Part shown: one piece after another, positions 17,248 to 25,331 of the stretch | Layout of the letters: every line of letters begins with the position of its first letter | How positions within the stretch are numbered: position 1 is the stretch's first letter | Assembly (NCBI RefSeq): GCF_011326735.1 | Contig: NZ_JAANCN010000003.1 | Span: 1 to 64,000, forward strand | Source of the DNA: Phycicoccus endophyticus | Lineage (GTDB): Bacteria; Actinomycetota; Actinomycetes; Actinomycetales; Dermatophilaceae | DNA: 64,000 bases | Reading direction: 5' to 3' | The notes under the pieces: generated by a model | Seen by the model: the letters and a program-made list of their open reading frames with translations, nothing else | Databases searched by the model: none | What the model was told of the DNA's origin: nothing | Position numbers and translations under genes: made by a program

Positions 17248-18114
17248 TCAGGAGCGCGAGCGGACGGCCTCGTCGGTCGCGAGGACCCGCTGGGCCACCT
17301 CGACGTGCAGGTTCTCCACCATGCGCCCCTCGTAGGTGACGACGCCGCGCCCGGCGCCGGCCTCCCACGCCGCGAGCAGGCCACGGGCCTCCTCCACCTC
17401 CTCGGCCGACGGGGTGAAGGCCTCGTGGCACGGGCCGATCTGCCCGGGGTGGATGAGCGTCTTGCCGTCGAAGCCGAGGTCACGACCCTGGCGGCACTCC
17501 GCGGCCAGCCCCTCGAGGTCGCGGACGTCGTTGTAGACCCCGTCGAGCACCGCGACCCCGGCGGCCCGGGCGGCGAGGACGACGCTGGAGAGAGCCGCGA
17601 GCAGCGGGCCCCGGCCGGGGACGAAGCGGGCCTGGAGCTCCGTGACCAGGTCGTTGGTGCCGAGGACGAGCACGGCGAGCCGGCCGGAGGCCGTCGCGAC
17701 CGCGCGGGCGTCGAGGACGGCGTCCGGGGTCTCGACCATCGCCCACAGCCGGGTGTGCTCCGGCGCGCCGTGGGCCTCCATCGCCGCGACGAGCCCGCGG
17801 ACCTCGTCGGCCGAGCCCACCTTGGGGACGACGATGCCGTCCGGGCCGGCGGCGCAGGCCGCCTCGAGGTCGGCCTCGTGCCACTGCGTCCCGGTCCCGT
17901 TGACCCGGATCGTCACCTCGCGGTAGCCGTAGTCCCCGCAGGCCGCGGCCGCCCGGGCGTTCTCTCGGGCGGCCTCCTTCTCCTGCGGCCCGACCGCGTC
18001 CTCGAGGTCGAAGATGAGGCCGTCGACCGGCAGGGTCTTGGCCTTCTCGAGGGCCCGCTCGTTGCTCGCGGGCATGTAGAGCACCGAGCGGCGGGGCCGG
18101 TAGGCGGTGGTCAT
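17248..18114 (-). CDS. HpcH/HpaI aldolase / CoA-ester lyase (CitE-like), short paralogue
   Basis: A 288-residue TIM-barrel lyase. The N-terminus [33 protein letters not shown] is the CitE/malyl-CoA lyase signature, with metal-binding Glu and Asp in [34 protein letters not shown] and [19 protein letters not shown] complete the barrel. Family reactions are cleavage of malyl-CoA, methylmalyl-CoA or citramalyl-CoA, or hydrolysis of malyl-CoA. It overlaps the upstream longer paralogue by four bases (ATGA at 18111-18114), the same pairing as mcl1/mcl2 in ethylmalonyl-CoA-pathway bacteria. The exact reaction is inferred. Confidence 0.9.
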   Translation of the reverse strand: MTTAYRPRRSVLYMPASNERALEKAKTLPVDGLIFDLEDAVGPQEKEAARENARAAAACGDYGYREVTIRVNGTGTQWHEADLEAACAAGPDGIVVPKVGSADEVRGLVAAMEAHGAPEHTRLWAMVETPDAVLDARAVATASGRLAVLVLGTNDLVTELQARFVPGRGPLLAALSSVVLAARAAGVAVLDGVYNDVRDLEGLAAECRQGRDLGFDGKTLIHPGQIGPCHEAFTPSAEEVEEARGLLAAWEAGAGRGVVTYEGRMVENLHVEVAQRVLATDEAVRSRS

Positions 18115-19175
18115 CCCTGCTCCTCCTGCGCGTAGAGCTCGGCGAGCTCGGGGTCGGTGGCGGCGAGCCGGTCGGCGAGCTCGAGGACGACGAGGCACTG
18201 CTTGAGGCTCGCGTCGTCCTCCATCCGGCCGTCGAGCATGACGGCACCGGTGCCGTCGCCCATCGCGGCCTTGACCCGGCGGGCGTGGGCGACGTCCTCG
18301 GCCGAGGGGCTGAAGACCCGCTTCGCGACGGCGATCTGGGCCGGGTGCAGGGTCCACGCCCCGACGCAGCCGAGAAGGAAGGCGTTGCGGAACTGGTCCT
18401 CGCAGGCGACGACGTCCTGGATGTCGCCGAACGGCCCGTAGTACGGGAAGATCCCGTGCATCGCGCACGCGTCGACCATCCGGGCGATCGTGTAGTGCCA
18501 CAGGTCCTGCTGGTGTACCGCGCGCTCGCCACCGATGTCCCCGTCGACGGGGTCCTCCCGGACGAGGTAGCCCGGGTGTCCCCCACCCACGCGCGTCGTC
18601 TTCATCCGGCGGTCCGCGGCCAGGTCTGCCGGGCCGAGGCTGATCCCCTGCATCCGCGGGCTGGCGCCGGCGATCTCCTCGACGTTGGCCATGCCTCGCG
18701 CCGTCTCGAGGATGGCGTGGACGAGCACCGGACGGGTCAGCCCGGCCCGGGCCTCCAGCTGGGCCAGCAGCCGGTCGACGTAGTGGATGTCCTCGGGGCC
18801 CTGCACCTTGGGGACCATGACGACGTCGAGACGCTCGCCGATCTCGGTGACGAGGGTCGTGAGGTCATCGAGGCACCACGGGCTGTCGAGGGCGTTGACG
18901 CGGGTCCACAGCTGGGTGTGCTCGCCGAAGTCGGTGGCCGTGGCGACCTGCACGAGGCCGGCGCGCGCGGCCTCCTTGTTCTCCGCCCTGACGGCGTCCT
19001 CGAGGTTGCCGAGGAGGACGTCGACGGTGCCGACCATGCCGGGCACCTTGGCGGCCATCTTCGGGTTGCTCGGGTCGAAGAAGTGGATCATCCGCGCCGG
19101 CCGGGCGGGTACCTCCCGGAGCGGGGCGGGTGCCCCGACGGCGAGGGGGGCGAAGAAGTCCTTGGCGCTGCGCAT
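18111..19175 (-). CDS. CoA-ester lyase (L-malyl-CoA / beta-methylmalyl-CoA lyase-like), long paralogue
   Basis: A 354-residue member of the HpcH/HpaI family. The start [16 protein letters not shown] and the segments [41 protein letters not shown] and [19 protein letters not shown] fit the Mcl1/citramalyl-CoA lyase branch. [34 protein letters not shown] carries the catalytic-loop region. It is followed without gap by the shorter paralogue. Together they suggest glyoxylate plus acetyl-CoA or propionyl-CoA metabolism, although no crotonyl-CoA carboxylase/reductase or mutase lies in this window. A TAGCGT box on the minus strand (about 19215) and AAGGGA before the ATG are plausible expression signals. 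Confidence 0.9.
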   Translation of the reverse strand: MRSAKDFFAPLAVGAPAPLREVPARPARMIHFFDPSNPKMAAKVPGMVGTVDVLLGNLEDAVRAENKEAARAGLVQVATATDFGEHTQLWTRVNALDSPWCLDDLTTLVTEIGERLDVVMVPKVQGPEDIHYVDRLLAQLEARAGLTRPVLVHAILETARGMANVEEIAGASPRMQGISLGPADLAADRRMKTTRVGGGHPGYLVREDPVDGDIGGERAVHQQDLWHYTIARMVDACAMHGIFPYYGPFGDIQDVVACEDQFRNAFLLGCVGAWTLHPAQIAVAKRVFSPSAEDVAHARRVKAAMGDGTGAVMLDGRMEDDASLKQCLVVLELADRLAATDPELAELYAQEEQG

Positions 19176-19248
19176 CGGCGGTCCCTTCGGGCGCGGGCAC
19201 GGTCGGGTCGGACGCTAGCAGCGGGTACGGCCCGGGTCGCATGAGCCA

Positions 19249-19263
19249 GGTCACGGTGTGACC
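19249..19263. promoter_or_regulatory. Inverted repeat between divergent genes, possible operator
   Basis: GGTCAC and GTGACC form a perfect 6-bp dyad around GGT. It lies in the 141-base region between the CoA-lyase operon and the divergent gene at 19317, about 75 bases upstream of the lyase start. The shape fits a dimeric repressor site, but no regulator gene is adjacent. Confidence 0.35.
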
Positions 19264-19316
19264 CATACCGCGGTGGTCGGGCGGCCGTCGCGACGCCGGT
19301 GTGCAAGAGTGCGACC

Positions 19317-19895
19317 ATGCCCGACGAGGCCGCCCCACCCGCCCCGGCGGTCGACCTCGCCCGCCTCGTCGCCGAGGCCGCGGCCAAGTCCGGGATGCTC
19401 TGGGTGCGCACGCCGGACGGGCGCAGCACCCCCGTCTGGCACGCCTGGCGCCCCGGTGGCGGCGAGGACGGCGACGGCCCCGCGGTCTACGTGGTCTCCG
19501 GGCCCGGTGAGCAGCATCTGCCGTGGCTGCCCGCCGAGGTCGAGCTCGTCCTGCGCAGCAAGGACTCCGGCGGCCGGCTGCTCACCGTCCCGGCCACCGC
19601 CGAGGCCCTCGAACCGGGGAGCCCCGCCTGGGAGACGGCGGCCGAGGCCCTCGTGCCCGAGCGGCTCAACGCCCAGGGCTCGGCCACGGAGGTGACCGCC
19701 CGCTGGCGGGCGGCGAACACCGTCCACCGGCTCACCCCGCGCGGCTCGCCCACCGAGTACCCGGGGTCCTACGACGACGGGTCGGGCGCGGCCCCGGTGC
19801 GGCCGGCCGGCCCGGCGACCGCGCGCTGGCGCCCGTGGCACTGGCGTGGGCGCGCCGGCGCCCGGCGCAACACGAGCCCAGGTCGGGCCGGGTGA
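19317..19895 (+). CDS. Conserved hypothetical protein, actinobacterial type
   Basis: A 192-residue soluble protein that I cannot assign to a named family. Visible features are VDLARLVAEAAAKSGMLWVRTPDGRST, a beta-rich middle (PAVYVVSGPGEQHLPWLPAEVELVLRSKDSGGRLL), a helical part ending in VTARWRAANTVHRLTPRG, and a basic tryptophan-rich tail (ARWRPWHWRGRAGARR). The composition resembles small split-barrel proteins that handle nucleotides or flavins, which is only suggestive. The ATG at 19317 is taken over an earlier in-frame ATG at 19299. It lies 27 bases before the MgtE-like gene. Confidence 0.6.
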   Translation: MPDEAAPPAPAVDLARLVAEAAAKSGMLWVRTPDGRSTPVWHAWRPGGGEDGDGPAVYVVSGPGEQHLPWLPAEVELVLRSKDSGGRLLTVPATAEALEPGSPAWETAAEALVPERLNAQGSATEVTARWRAANTVHRLTPRGSPTEYPGSYDDGSGAAPVRPAGPATARWRPWHWRGRAGARRNTSPGRAG

Positions 19896-19909
19896 GCGGG
19901 GTCGGCGGC

Positions 19910-19915
19910 TAGCCT
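19910..19915 (+). promoter_or_regulatory. -10 box (TAGCCT) of the MgtE-like gene, probably leaderless
   Basis: TAGCCT ends seven bases before the GTG at 19923 and no ribosome-binding site is present. Confidence 0.55.
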
Positions 19916-19922
19916 GTCGGAC

Positions 19923-21221
19923 GTGAGCACGCCGACCCGCGCCTTCGTCGGCCGACTGTCCGAGCTCGACGTCTTCGACCCGCTCGGCGACAAGGTCGGT
20001 CGGGTCCGCGACGTGGTCGTGACCTTCAGCGCGGCGCGCAGCCGGCCGCGCGCCATCGGCCTGGTCGTCGAGGTCGCCGGACGCCGGCGGGTGTTCGTCC
20101 CGATGACCCGGGTCACCTCGGTCGAGGGCGGGCAGGTCATCACGACCGGCCTGGTGAACATGCGCCGGTTCGAGCAGCGCCCCAACGAGACCCTCGTCGT
20201 CGCGGAGCTGTTCGAGCGGCGCGTCCAGGTGCGCACCGAGGACGGCGACGTCGTCCCTGCCACCGTCCAGGACGTCGGCATCGAGAAGTCCGGTCCACGG
20301 GGCTGGGTCCTCACCCGGGTGGCCGTCCGGCTGCAGGCCTCCCGCCCGAGCCGGCTCGGGCGCCTGGGTCGGCGACGCGGCGAGACCTTCGTCGCGCCCG
20401 TCGAGGACGTGCGCGACCTGCGGGACGCGAGCGTCGGCCAGGGCGCCGCGAAGCTGCTCGAGACCTACGAGGACCTCAAGCCGGCCGACCTCGCCGAGGT
20501 CATCCACGACCTGACCCCCCAGCGCCGGGCCGAGGTCGCCGCCGCGCTGACCGACGAGCGTCTCGCCGACGTCATCGAGGAGCTGCCCGAGGACGACCAG
20601 GTCGAGATCCTCGTCGGGCTCGACGTCGGCCGGGCCGCCGACGTCCTCGAGGCGATGGAGCCCGACGACGCCGCCGACCTGCTCTCCGAGCTGCCGCCCG
20701 AGCGCCAGGAGGTGCTGCTGGCCCGGATGGAGCCGGACGAGGCCGCCGACCTGCGCCGCCTGCTCACCTACGACGAGGACACCGCCGGTGGCCTGATGAC
20801 GACCGAGCCGGTGATCCTCGGGCCGGAGGCCTCGATCGCCGAGGCCCTCGCGGTCGTGCGCCGCCAGGAGCTCTCGACGGCCCTCGCGTGCACCGTGTTC
20901 GTCTGCCGCCCGCCGCTGGAGACCCCGACGGGCAAGTTCCTCGGCGTCGTCCACATCCAGCGGCTGCTGCGGGAGCCCCCGCACGCCCCCATCGGCGGCA
21001 TCATCGACACCGACGTCGAGCCGCTGCCGCCGACCGCGAGCCTGGGGCAGGTCACCCGGATGCTCGCCACCTACGACCTCGTCGGGATGCCGATCGCCGA
21101 CGAGGACGGCCTGCTGCTCGGCGCGGTCACCGTCGACGACGTCCTCGACCACATCCTCCCCGAGGACTGGCGCGAGGAGCGTCACGACGTCGTCGCCCAC
21201 ACGGAGGTGAGCCGTGGCTGA
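19923..21221 (+). CDS. Soluble MgtE N-domain / CBS-domain protein with PRC-barrel-like start
   Basis: A 432-residue protein. Residues ~5-85 look like a PRC-barrel (VGRLSELDVFDPLGDKVGRVRDVVV), with a second similar strand set to ~160. Residues ~180-285 are an MgtE intracellular N domain of repeated helical hairpins (PADLAEVIHDLTPQRRAEVAAAL, LEAMEPDDAADLLSELPPERQ). Residues ~290-420 are two CBS motifs (GGLMTTEPVILGPEASIAEAL and GIIDTDVEPLPPTASLGQVTRML). The five-helix Mg2+ channel of MgtE is absent, so it cannot itself be a channel. A Mg2+ or nucleotide sensor role is inferred. Mycobacterial Rv1232c has the same layout. It overlaps the DUF1003 gene by eight bases. Confidence 0.87.
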   Translation: MSTPTRAFVGRLSELDVFDPLGDKVGRVRDVVVTFSAARSRPRAIGLVVEVAGRRRVFVPMTRVTSVEGGQVITTGLVNMRRFEQRPNETLVVAELFERRVQVRTEDGDVVPATVQDVGIEKSGPRGWVLTRVAVRLQASRPSRLGRLGRRRGETFVAPVEDVRDLRDASVGQGAAKLLETYEDLKPADLAEVIHDLTPQRRAEVAAALTDERLADVIEELPEDDQVEILVGLDVGRAADVLEAMEPDDAADLLSELPPERQEVLLARMEPDEAADLRRLLTYDEDTAGGLMTTEPVILGPEASIAEALAVVRRQELSTALACTVFVCRPPLETPTGKFLGVVHIQRLLREPPHAPIGGIIDTDVEPLPPTASLGQVTRMLATYDLVGMPIADEDGLLLGAVTVDDVLDHILPEDWREERHDVVAHTEVSRG

Positions 21222-21768
21222 GCGCGAGCGCCGGGCCCGGATCGACCAGCCGCGGGAGCGCTCCCGGCGGCGGCTGAGCGTCCCGGCACCCCTGACCGAG
21301 GAGGCCTTCGGGGACTTCTCCGAGAAGTTCGCCCGGTTCATGGGCACCGCGGCCTTCCTCATCGGGATGACGCTCTTCGTCGTCGTGTGGCTGCTGTGGA
21401 ACACCCTCGCGCCGGCCGACCTGCGCTTCGACCCCTACGCGTTCATCTTCCTCACCCTCATGCTCAGCCTCCAGGCCTCGTACGCGGCGCCCCTGATCCT
21501 CCTGGCCCAGAACCGGCAGGCCGACCGGGACCGGGTGGCCCTCGAGCAGGACCGCTCGCGGGACGAGCGCAACCTCGCCGACACCGAGTACCTCACCCGG
21601 GAGGTGGCCGCGCTGCGGCTGGCGATGCGTGACGCCGCGACCCGCGACTTCGTCCGCAGCGAGCTGCGCGACCTGCTCGAGGAGATGACCGAGCGCGGGC
21701 TCGCCGTCACCCGGGCCGCGCCGGCCTCCGACGGGGGCGAGGCGGCCGCCGACGCCGAGCCGACCTAG
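21214..21768 (+). CDS. DUF1003 membrane protein
   Basis: A 184-residue protein with two close membrane spans (TAAFLIGMTLFVVVWLLWNTLA and AFIFLTLMLSLQASYAAPLILLAQN). Between and after them are the conserved DUF1003 features RFDPYAFIFLTLMLS and NRQADRDRVALEQDRS. A charged, probably coiled-coil C-terminus (EYLTREVAALRLAMRD to ELRDLLEEMTERGLA) ends the protein. The family has no firm function. Overlap with the MgtE-like gene suggests the two work together, perhaps in metal sensing at the membrane. Its TAG stop codon is also the first half of the mrp -10 box. Confidence 0.88.
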   Translation: MAERERRARIDQPRERSRRRLSVPAPLTEEAFGDFSEKFARFMGTAAFLIGMTLFVVVWLLWNTLAPADLRFDPYAFIFLTLMLSLQASYAAPLILLAQNRQADRDRVALEQDRSRDERNLADTEYLTREVAALRLAMRDAATRDFVRSELRDLLEEMTERGLAVTRAAPASDGGEAAADAEPT

Positions 21769-21771
21769 ACT
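21766..21771 (+). promoter_or_regulatory. -10 box (TAGACT) of mrp overlapping the upstream stop codon
   Basis: TAGACT ends seven bases before the mrp ATG at 21779. Its first three bases are the TAG stop of the DUF1003 gene, so stop and promoter share sequence. The position fits a leaderless transcript. Confidence 0.55.
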
Positions 21772-21778
21772 CGAGGGC

Positions 21779-22912
21779 ATGCCGCAGGTCAGTACCGACG
21801 CCCTCCACGCCGCCCTCGAGACGGTCATCGACCCCGAGATCCGGCGGCCGATCACCGAGCTCGGGATGGTCGGCGAGCTCACGTGCGACGACGAGGGCCG
21901 GGTCGCGGTCACCGTCCTGCTCACCGTCGCGGCCTGTCCGCTCAAGGACACGCTCACCCGCGACACGACCACCGCCCTCACGGCGGTCGAGGGCGTCACG
22001 GACGTCGCGGTGACCCTCGGGGTGATGTCCGACGAGCAGCGGGCGGAGCTGAAGACCAGGCTGCGTGGCGGCACCGCCGAGCGCGAGGTCCCCTTCGCCA
22101 AGCCCGGCTCGCTGACCCGGGTCTACGCGGTGGCCTCGGGCAAGGGTGGGGTCGGCAAGTCCTCGGTGACCGCCAACCTCGCCGCCTCGCTCGCCGGGCA
22201 GGGCCTGAGCGTCGGGGTCGTCGACGCCGACATCTACGGCTTCTCCATCCCGCGGATGCTCGGGGTCGAGCACCGACCGACCCAGGTCGACGACATGATC
22301 ATGCCGCCGGTCAGCCACGGCGTGAAGGTCATCTCCATCGGGATGTTCGTCCCCGGCAACCAGCCGGTCGTCTGGCGCGGGCCGATGCTGCACCGCGCCC
22401 TCCAGCAGTTCCTCGCCGACGTCTTCTGGGGCGACCTCGACGTCCTCCTGCTCGACCTGCCCCCCGGTACCGGCGACATCGCCATCTCGGTGGCCCAGCT
22501 CGTGCCGGGCGCGGAGATCCTCGTGGTCACGACCCCCCAGCAGGCGGCCGCCGAGGTGGCCGAGCGGGCCGGCTCGATCGCCCTGCAGACCCACCAGCGG
22601 ATCGTCGGGGTCGTGGAGAACATGAGCTGGCTGCAGCTGCCCGACGGCAGCCGCGAGGAGATCTTCGGCTCCGGGGGTGGGCGCGAGGTCGCCGAGTCGC
22701 TGACCCGCTCGGTCGGCGCCGACGTGCCCCTGCTCGGCCAGATCCCGCTCGACACCCGGCTGCGGGTCGGGTCCGACGAGGGCATGCCCGTCGTCCTCGG
22801 CGAGCCGGACGCGCCCGCCGCGGCCGCGCTGCGCGACATCGCCACCGGGCTGGCCGGCCGCTCACGCGGGCTGGCGGGTCGCTCTCTCGGGCTCTCCCCC
22901 GTCGGCCGCTGA
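21779..22912 (+). CDS. mrp: Mrp/NBP35 (ApbC) family iron-sulfur cluster carrier ATPase
   Basis: A 377-residue P-loop ATPase that carries and transfers Fe-S clusters. An N-terminal DUF59/MIP18-like domain (ALHAALETVIDPEIRRPITELGMVGELTCDDEGRVAVTV) precedes the deviant Walker A VASGKGGVGKSSVTANLAASLA. Switch motifs VVDADIYGFSIPRMLG and LLLDLPPGTGDIAISVAQL, and the Mrp signature QQAAAEVAERAGSIALQTHQRIVGVVENMSW, are complete. The CxxC cluster motif of ApbC is not obvious near the C-terminus, as in many actinobacterial Mrp proteins. The gene converges on tatB with 19 bases between, the same neighbourhood as in mycobacteria. Confidence 0.95.
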   Translation: MPQVSTDALHAALETVIDPEIRRPITELGMVGELTCDDEGRVAVTVLLTVAACPLKDTLTRDTTTALTAVEGVTDVAVTLGVMSDEQRAELKTRLRGGTAEREVPFAKPGSLTRVYAVASGKGGVGKSSVTANLAASLAGQGLSVGVVDADIYGFSIPRMLGVEHRPTQVDDMIMPPVSHGVKVISIGMFVPGNQPVVWRGPMLHRALQQFLADVFWGDLDVLLLDLPPGTGDIAISVAQLVPGAEILVVTTPQQAAAEVAERAGSIALQTHQRIVGVVENMSWLQLPDGSREEIFGSGGGREVAESLTRSVGADVPLLGQIPLDTRLRVGSDEGMPVVLGEPDAPAAAALRDIATGLAGRSRGLAGRSLGLSPVGR

Positions 22913-22916
22913 GACC

Positions 22917-22932
22917 ACCGGCGCGCGCCGGT
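22917..22932. terminator. Short palindrome between mrp and tatB, possible bidirectional terminator
   Basis: ACCGGCGC followed directly by GCGCCGGT forms a perfect 16-bp palindrome between the converging stop codons of mrp and tatB. There is no T-run on either side, as is usual in such genomes. Confidence 0.35.
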
Positions 22933-23429
22933 CAGGTCGCGTCGGTGTCGTAGGGCGTCGGTCGGGCCGGGTCGAACGCCTGTGGCGGGCCCCACGCCCG
23001 CACCTCGGCGACCGGCTCCTCGACCTCCTGCGCCGCTGCCGGCGAACCGCCCTCGGTCGCCGTCGCTGCCGCCCCGGTCGCCGCCGCCCCGACGGAGGCC
23101 TGTGCCCCGGGCCGCAGCCTCGCGGCCTCGCGCACGGCGTCGATCTCACCGCGCACCGGGGCCACCGCCTCGTCGAGCGGCTCGAGCAGGGCCTCTCGCA
23201 CGATTCGGCGCGGGTCGTACTGGCGCGGGTCGTACTGGCGCCAGTCGATGTCGTCGTACTCCGGGCCCAGCTGGTCGCGGAGCTGCTCGCGGGCTCCCTC
23301 GGCCATCACCCGCAGCCGGCGGATGCCCTGGGCGAGCTTGGCCGCGTACTCGGGCAGCTTGTCCGGCCCGAGCACGAAGACGGCGATGAGCACGAGCAGG
23401 ACGAACTCCCACCCGTTCACGCCGACCAC
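22932..23429 (-). CDS. tatB: Sec-independent protein translocase protein TatB
   Basis: A 165-residue membrane protein of the twin-arginine translocase. The N-terminal span and amphipathic helix are typical: NGWEFVLLVLIAVFVLGPDKLPEYAAKLAQGIRRLRVM, with the Phe-Gly-Pro-like hinge present as LGP. The acidic/Ala-rich C-terminus is variable in the family. GTG at 23429 has GGGAGG seven bases upstream; a second GTG at 23420 is possible. TatB with TatC recognises folded RR-signal substrates. It is the last gene of the sigE-rseA-htrA-tatB block, as in mycobacteria, tying it to envelope stress. Confidence 0.88.
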   Translation of the reverse strand: MVGVNGWEFVLLVLIAVFVLGPDKLPEYAAKLAQGIRRLRVMAEGAREQLRDQLGPEYDDIDWRQYDPRQYDPRRIVREALLEPLDEAVAPVRGEIDAVREAARLRPGAQASVGAAATGAAATATEGGSPAAAQEVEEPVAEVRAWGPPQAFDPARPTPYDTDAT

Positions 23430-23448
23430 GACGCCACCTCCCTCGCGC

Positions 23449-24795
23449 TCATCCGGACCCCTGGAGCACCATCGTGACATCCCGCTCCTGGCTGCCCCGC
23501 CGGATGGTGAGCTGCACGGAGTCCCCGACCCGACGGGCGCGGATCTTCACGACGAGCTCGCCCTCGTCCGTGACCGGGCGACCCTCGAAGCGCACGATGA
23601 CGTCTCCGGCCTCGAGCCCGGCCTCGTCCGCCGGGCCCCCGGGGGTGACGGCGGGTGCGCCGTCCGGGCCACCGTCGGCGATCCGCACGCCCTCGCCGTC
23701 GTAGCCGCTGTCGAGGTAGACCCCGATGACGGGGTGCTCGGCCCGGCCCGTCTCGATGAGCTGCTCGACGGTCGTCGCGACCTGGTCGCTCGGGATGGCG
23801 AACCCGACGCCGATGTTCCCGCTCTGGCCGCCGAGCGAGCTGCCGGGAAGCTGGGCGATGGCCGAGTTGACCCCGATGACGTCCCCGGCCATGTCGAGCA
23901 GCGGCCCACCGGAGTTGCCCGGGTTGATCGCCGCGTCGGTCTGGATGGCGTTGATGAAGGACTGGTCCTCGTCCCCACCGGGCGTCACCGGCCGGTCGAG
24001 GGCGCTGACGATGCCGCTGGTCACCGTGGAGTCCAGACCGAGGGGGGCGCCGACGGCGATGACCTGGTCGCCCACGACGACCTGCGCGGAGCGGCCGAGC
24101 GGAAGCGGGTCGAGCGCGGCGTCCTCGACGGCGACGACCGCGAGGTCGTAGGAGGCGTCCTGCCCGACGACCCGCCCGTCGACCTGGGTCCCGTCGGCGA
24201 GCACGACGGTGACCGTCGCGTCGTCCCCCGCGTCGGCGACGACGTGGTTGTTCGTCACGATGTGCCCGGCGTCGTCGTAGGCCCAGCCGGAGCCGGTCGC
24301 GTCCCCGGAGCCGGTCTCGACCCGCAGGGTGACGACACTCGGCAGTGCGGTGGCGGCGATGTGGGCGATCGAGCCCTCCGGGCGGCTCGTGGCTCCCGGG
24401 CCCGGCGTCGGGGCGTCGACGGACGTGCGCCGTGCGCTCGCCGTCGCCTCCGAGCGGTCCGCCAGCGCCCCACCGACGATGCCGCCGGTGGTCCCGGCGA
24501 GCAGCCCGGCCGCGACCGTGGCGCCGACGAGCGCGCCCCATCCCGGCCCCCGGCGCGCGGGGGGCGCCGAGACCGGGCTCGTCGTCGGGCCCGCGGTGGA
24601 CGGAGGTGCCGACCACGAGCCACTGATCGGCGGGTACCCGCCCGGAGCGGACGCAGGAGGCGGGGGCACCTGCGCGCGCGGCCACAGGGGCTCGGTCGGC
24701 TCCTCGGGGGCCGGAGACGCGGGTGCCTCGGCGTCCTCGGGGCGGGGGCGCGCCCACGGGTGCCACTCCTGCCCCCCGGGCTGCCCGTCGGTCAT
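23449..24795 (-). CDS. htrA: HtrA/DegP-like S1C serine protease with PDZ domain
   Basis: A 448-residue membrane-anchored protease for envelope protein quality control. Residues 1-85 form a Pro-rich cytoplasmic region, ~86-112 is a membrane span (WGALVGATVAAGLLAGTTGGIVGGAL), and the trypsin-like domain follows. The triad is visible as His184 (TNNHVV), Asp217 (SYDLAV) and Ser295 (NPGNSGGP). A single PDZ domain near residues 350-440 carries HPVIGVYLDSG, GGPADEAGLEAGDVIVRFEGRPV. The ATG overlaps the rseA stop by four bases. Co-transcription with sigE and rseA implies induction by cell-wall stress; in mycobacteria HtrA is linked to control of RseA and envelope turnover. Confidence 0.95.
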   Translation of the reverse strand: MTDGQPGGQEWHPWARPRPEDAEAPASPAPEEPTEPLWPRAQVPPPPASAPGGYPPISGSWSAPPSTAGPTTSPVSAPPARRGPGWGALVGATVAAGLLAGTTGGIVGGALADRSEATASARRTSVDAPTPGPGATSRPEGSIAHIAATALPSVVTLRVETGSGDATGSGWAYDDAGHIVTNNHVVADAGDDATVTVVLADGTQVDGRVVGQDASYDLAVVAVEDAALDPLPLGRSAQVVVGDQVIAVGAPLGLDSTVTSGIVSALDRPVTPGGDEDQSFINAIQTDAAINPGNSGGPLLDMAGDVIGVNSAIAQLPGSSLGGQSGNIGVGFAIPSDQVATTVEQLIETGRAEHPVIGVYLDSGYDGEGVRIADGGPDGAPAVTPGGPADEAGLEAGDVIVRFEGRPVTDEGELVVKIRARRVGDSVQLTIRRGSQERDVTMVLQGSG

Positions 24796-25331
24796 GGGGT
24801 CGATTGTGCCTGCTGACCCGTCGACGTGGGCGAGGAGGTCCGCAGCGGCCAGCCCGCAGGCACGAACGAGGCCGAGGACCCGGCCGCGCCGCCGCCCACG
24901 GTCGTCGTCGCCGGCAGGGTGCCCGAGACCACGCCCGGACGCTCCGGCACGGGGGTCCCGATGACCGTGAGGCTCCACGCCGCGGCGGCCGAGACGCCGG
25001 CGGCGGCGGCCGCGACGACCGTGGCGCGCAGGGCGCTGCGGTGGCAGGGGGGTGCTCCGGGAGCGAGCAACGTCAGTGGCTCGCGAGGCGTGGACGCCAC
25101 CGGCTCGACCTGCCGGCCGAGGGCGAGCAGGGTCACCCGCAGGTCCCCCGGCATGGAGGGAGCACCGGCGAGGGCCTGCCGCAGCCGGCGCTCGTCGTCG
25201 ACGTCCTGGCGGCAGACCTGGCACGCCACGAGGTGCCGGTCCCAGGCGAGGGAACGCTCGGCGGACAGCCGCCCGGCGGCGTACTCGGAGAGCTCCTCGG
25301 ACCCGCAGCGGACCGCCGCGTGAGCCGTCAT
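24792..25331 (-). CDS. rseA: Anti-sigma-E factor RseA-like, zinc-finger type, with a membrane span
   Basis: A 179-residue anti-sigma factor. The N-terminal ZAS motif is H33-x3-C37-x2-C40 ([11 protein letters not shown]), followed by helix [11 protein letters not shown] hydrophobic segment at ~99-125 ([26 protein letters not shown]) could cross the membrane. The C-terminus ([19 protein letters not shown]) would then be outside. It overlaps the stop of sigE and the start of htrA by four bases each. It presumably holds SigE inactive until stress. The predicted membrane anchor is worth noting because mycobacterial RseA is regarded as lacking one; that comparison is from memory. Confidence 0.9.
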   Translation of the reverse strand: MTAHAAVRCGSEELSEYAAGRLSAERSLAWDRHLVACQVCRQDVDDERRLRQALAGAPSMPGDLRVTLLALGRQVEPVASTPREPLTLLAPGAPPCHRSALRATVVAAAAAGVSAAAAWSLTVIGTPVPERPGVVSGTLPATTTVGGGAAGSSASFVPAGWPLRTSSPTSTGQQAQSTP

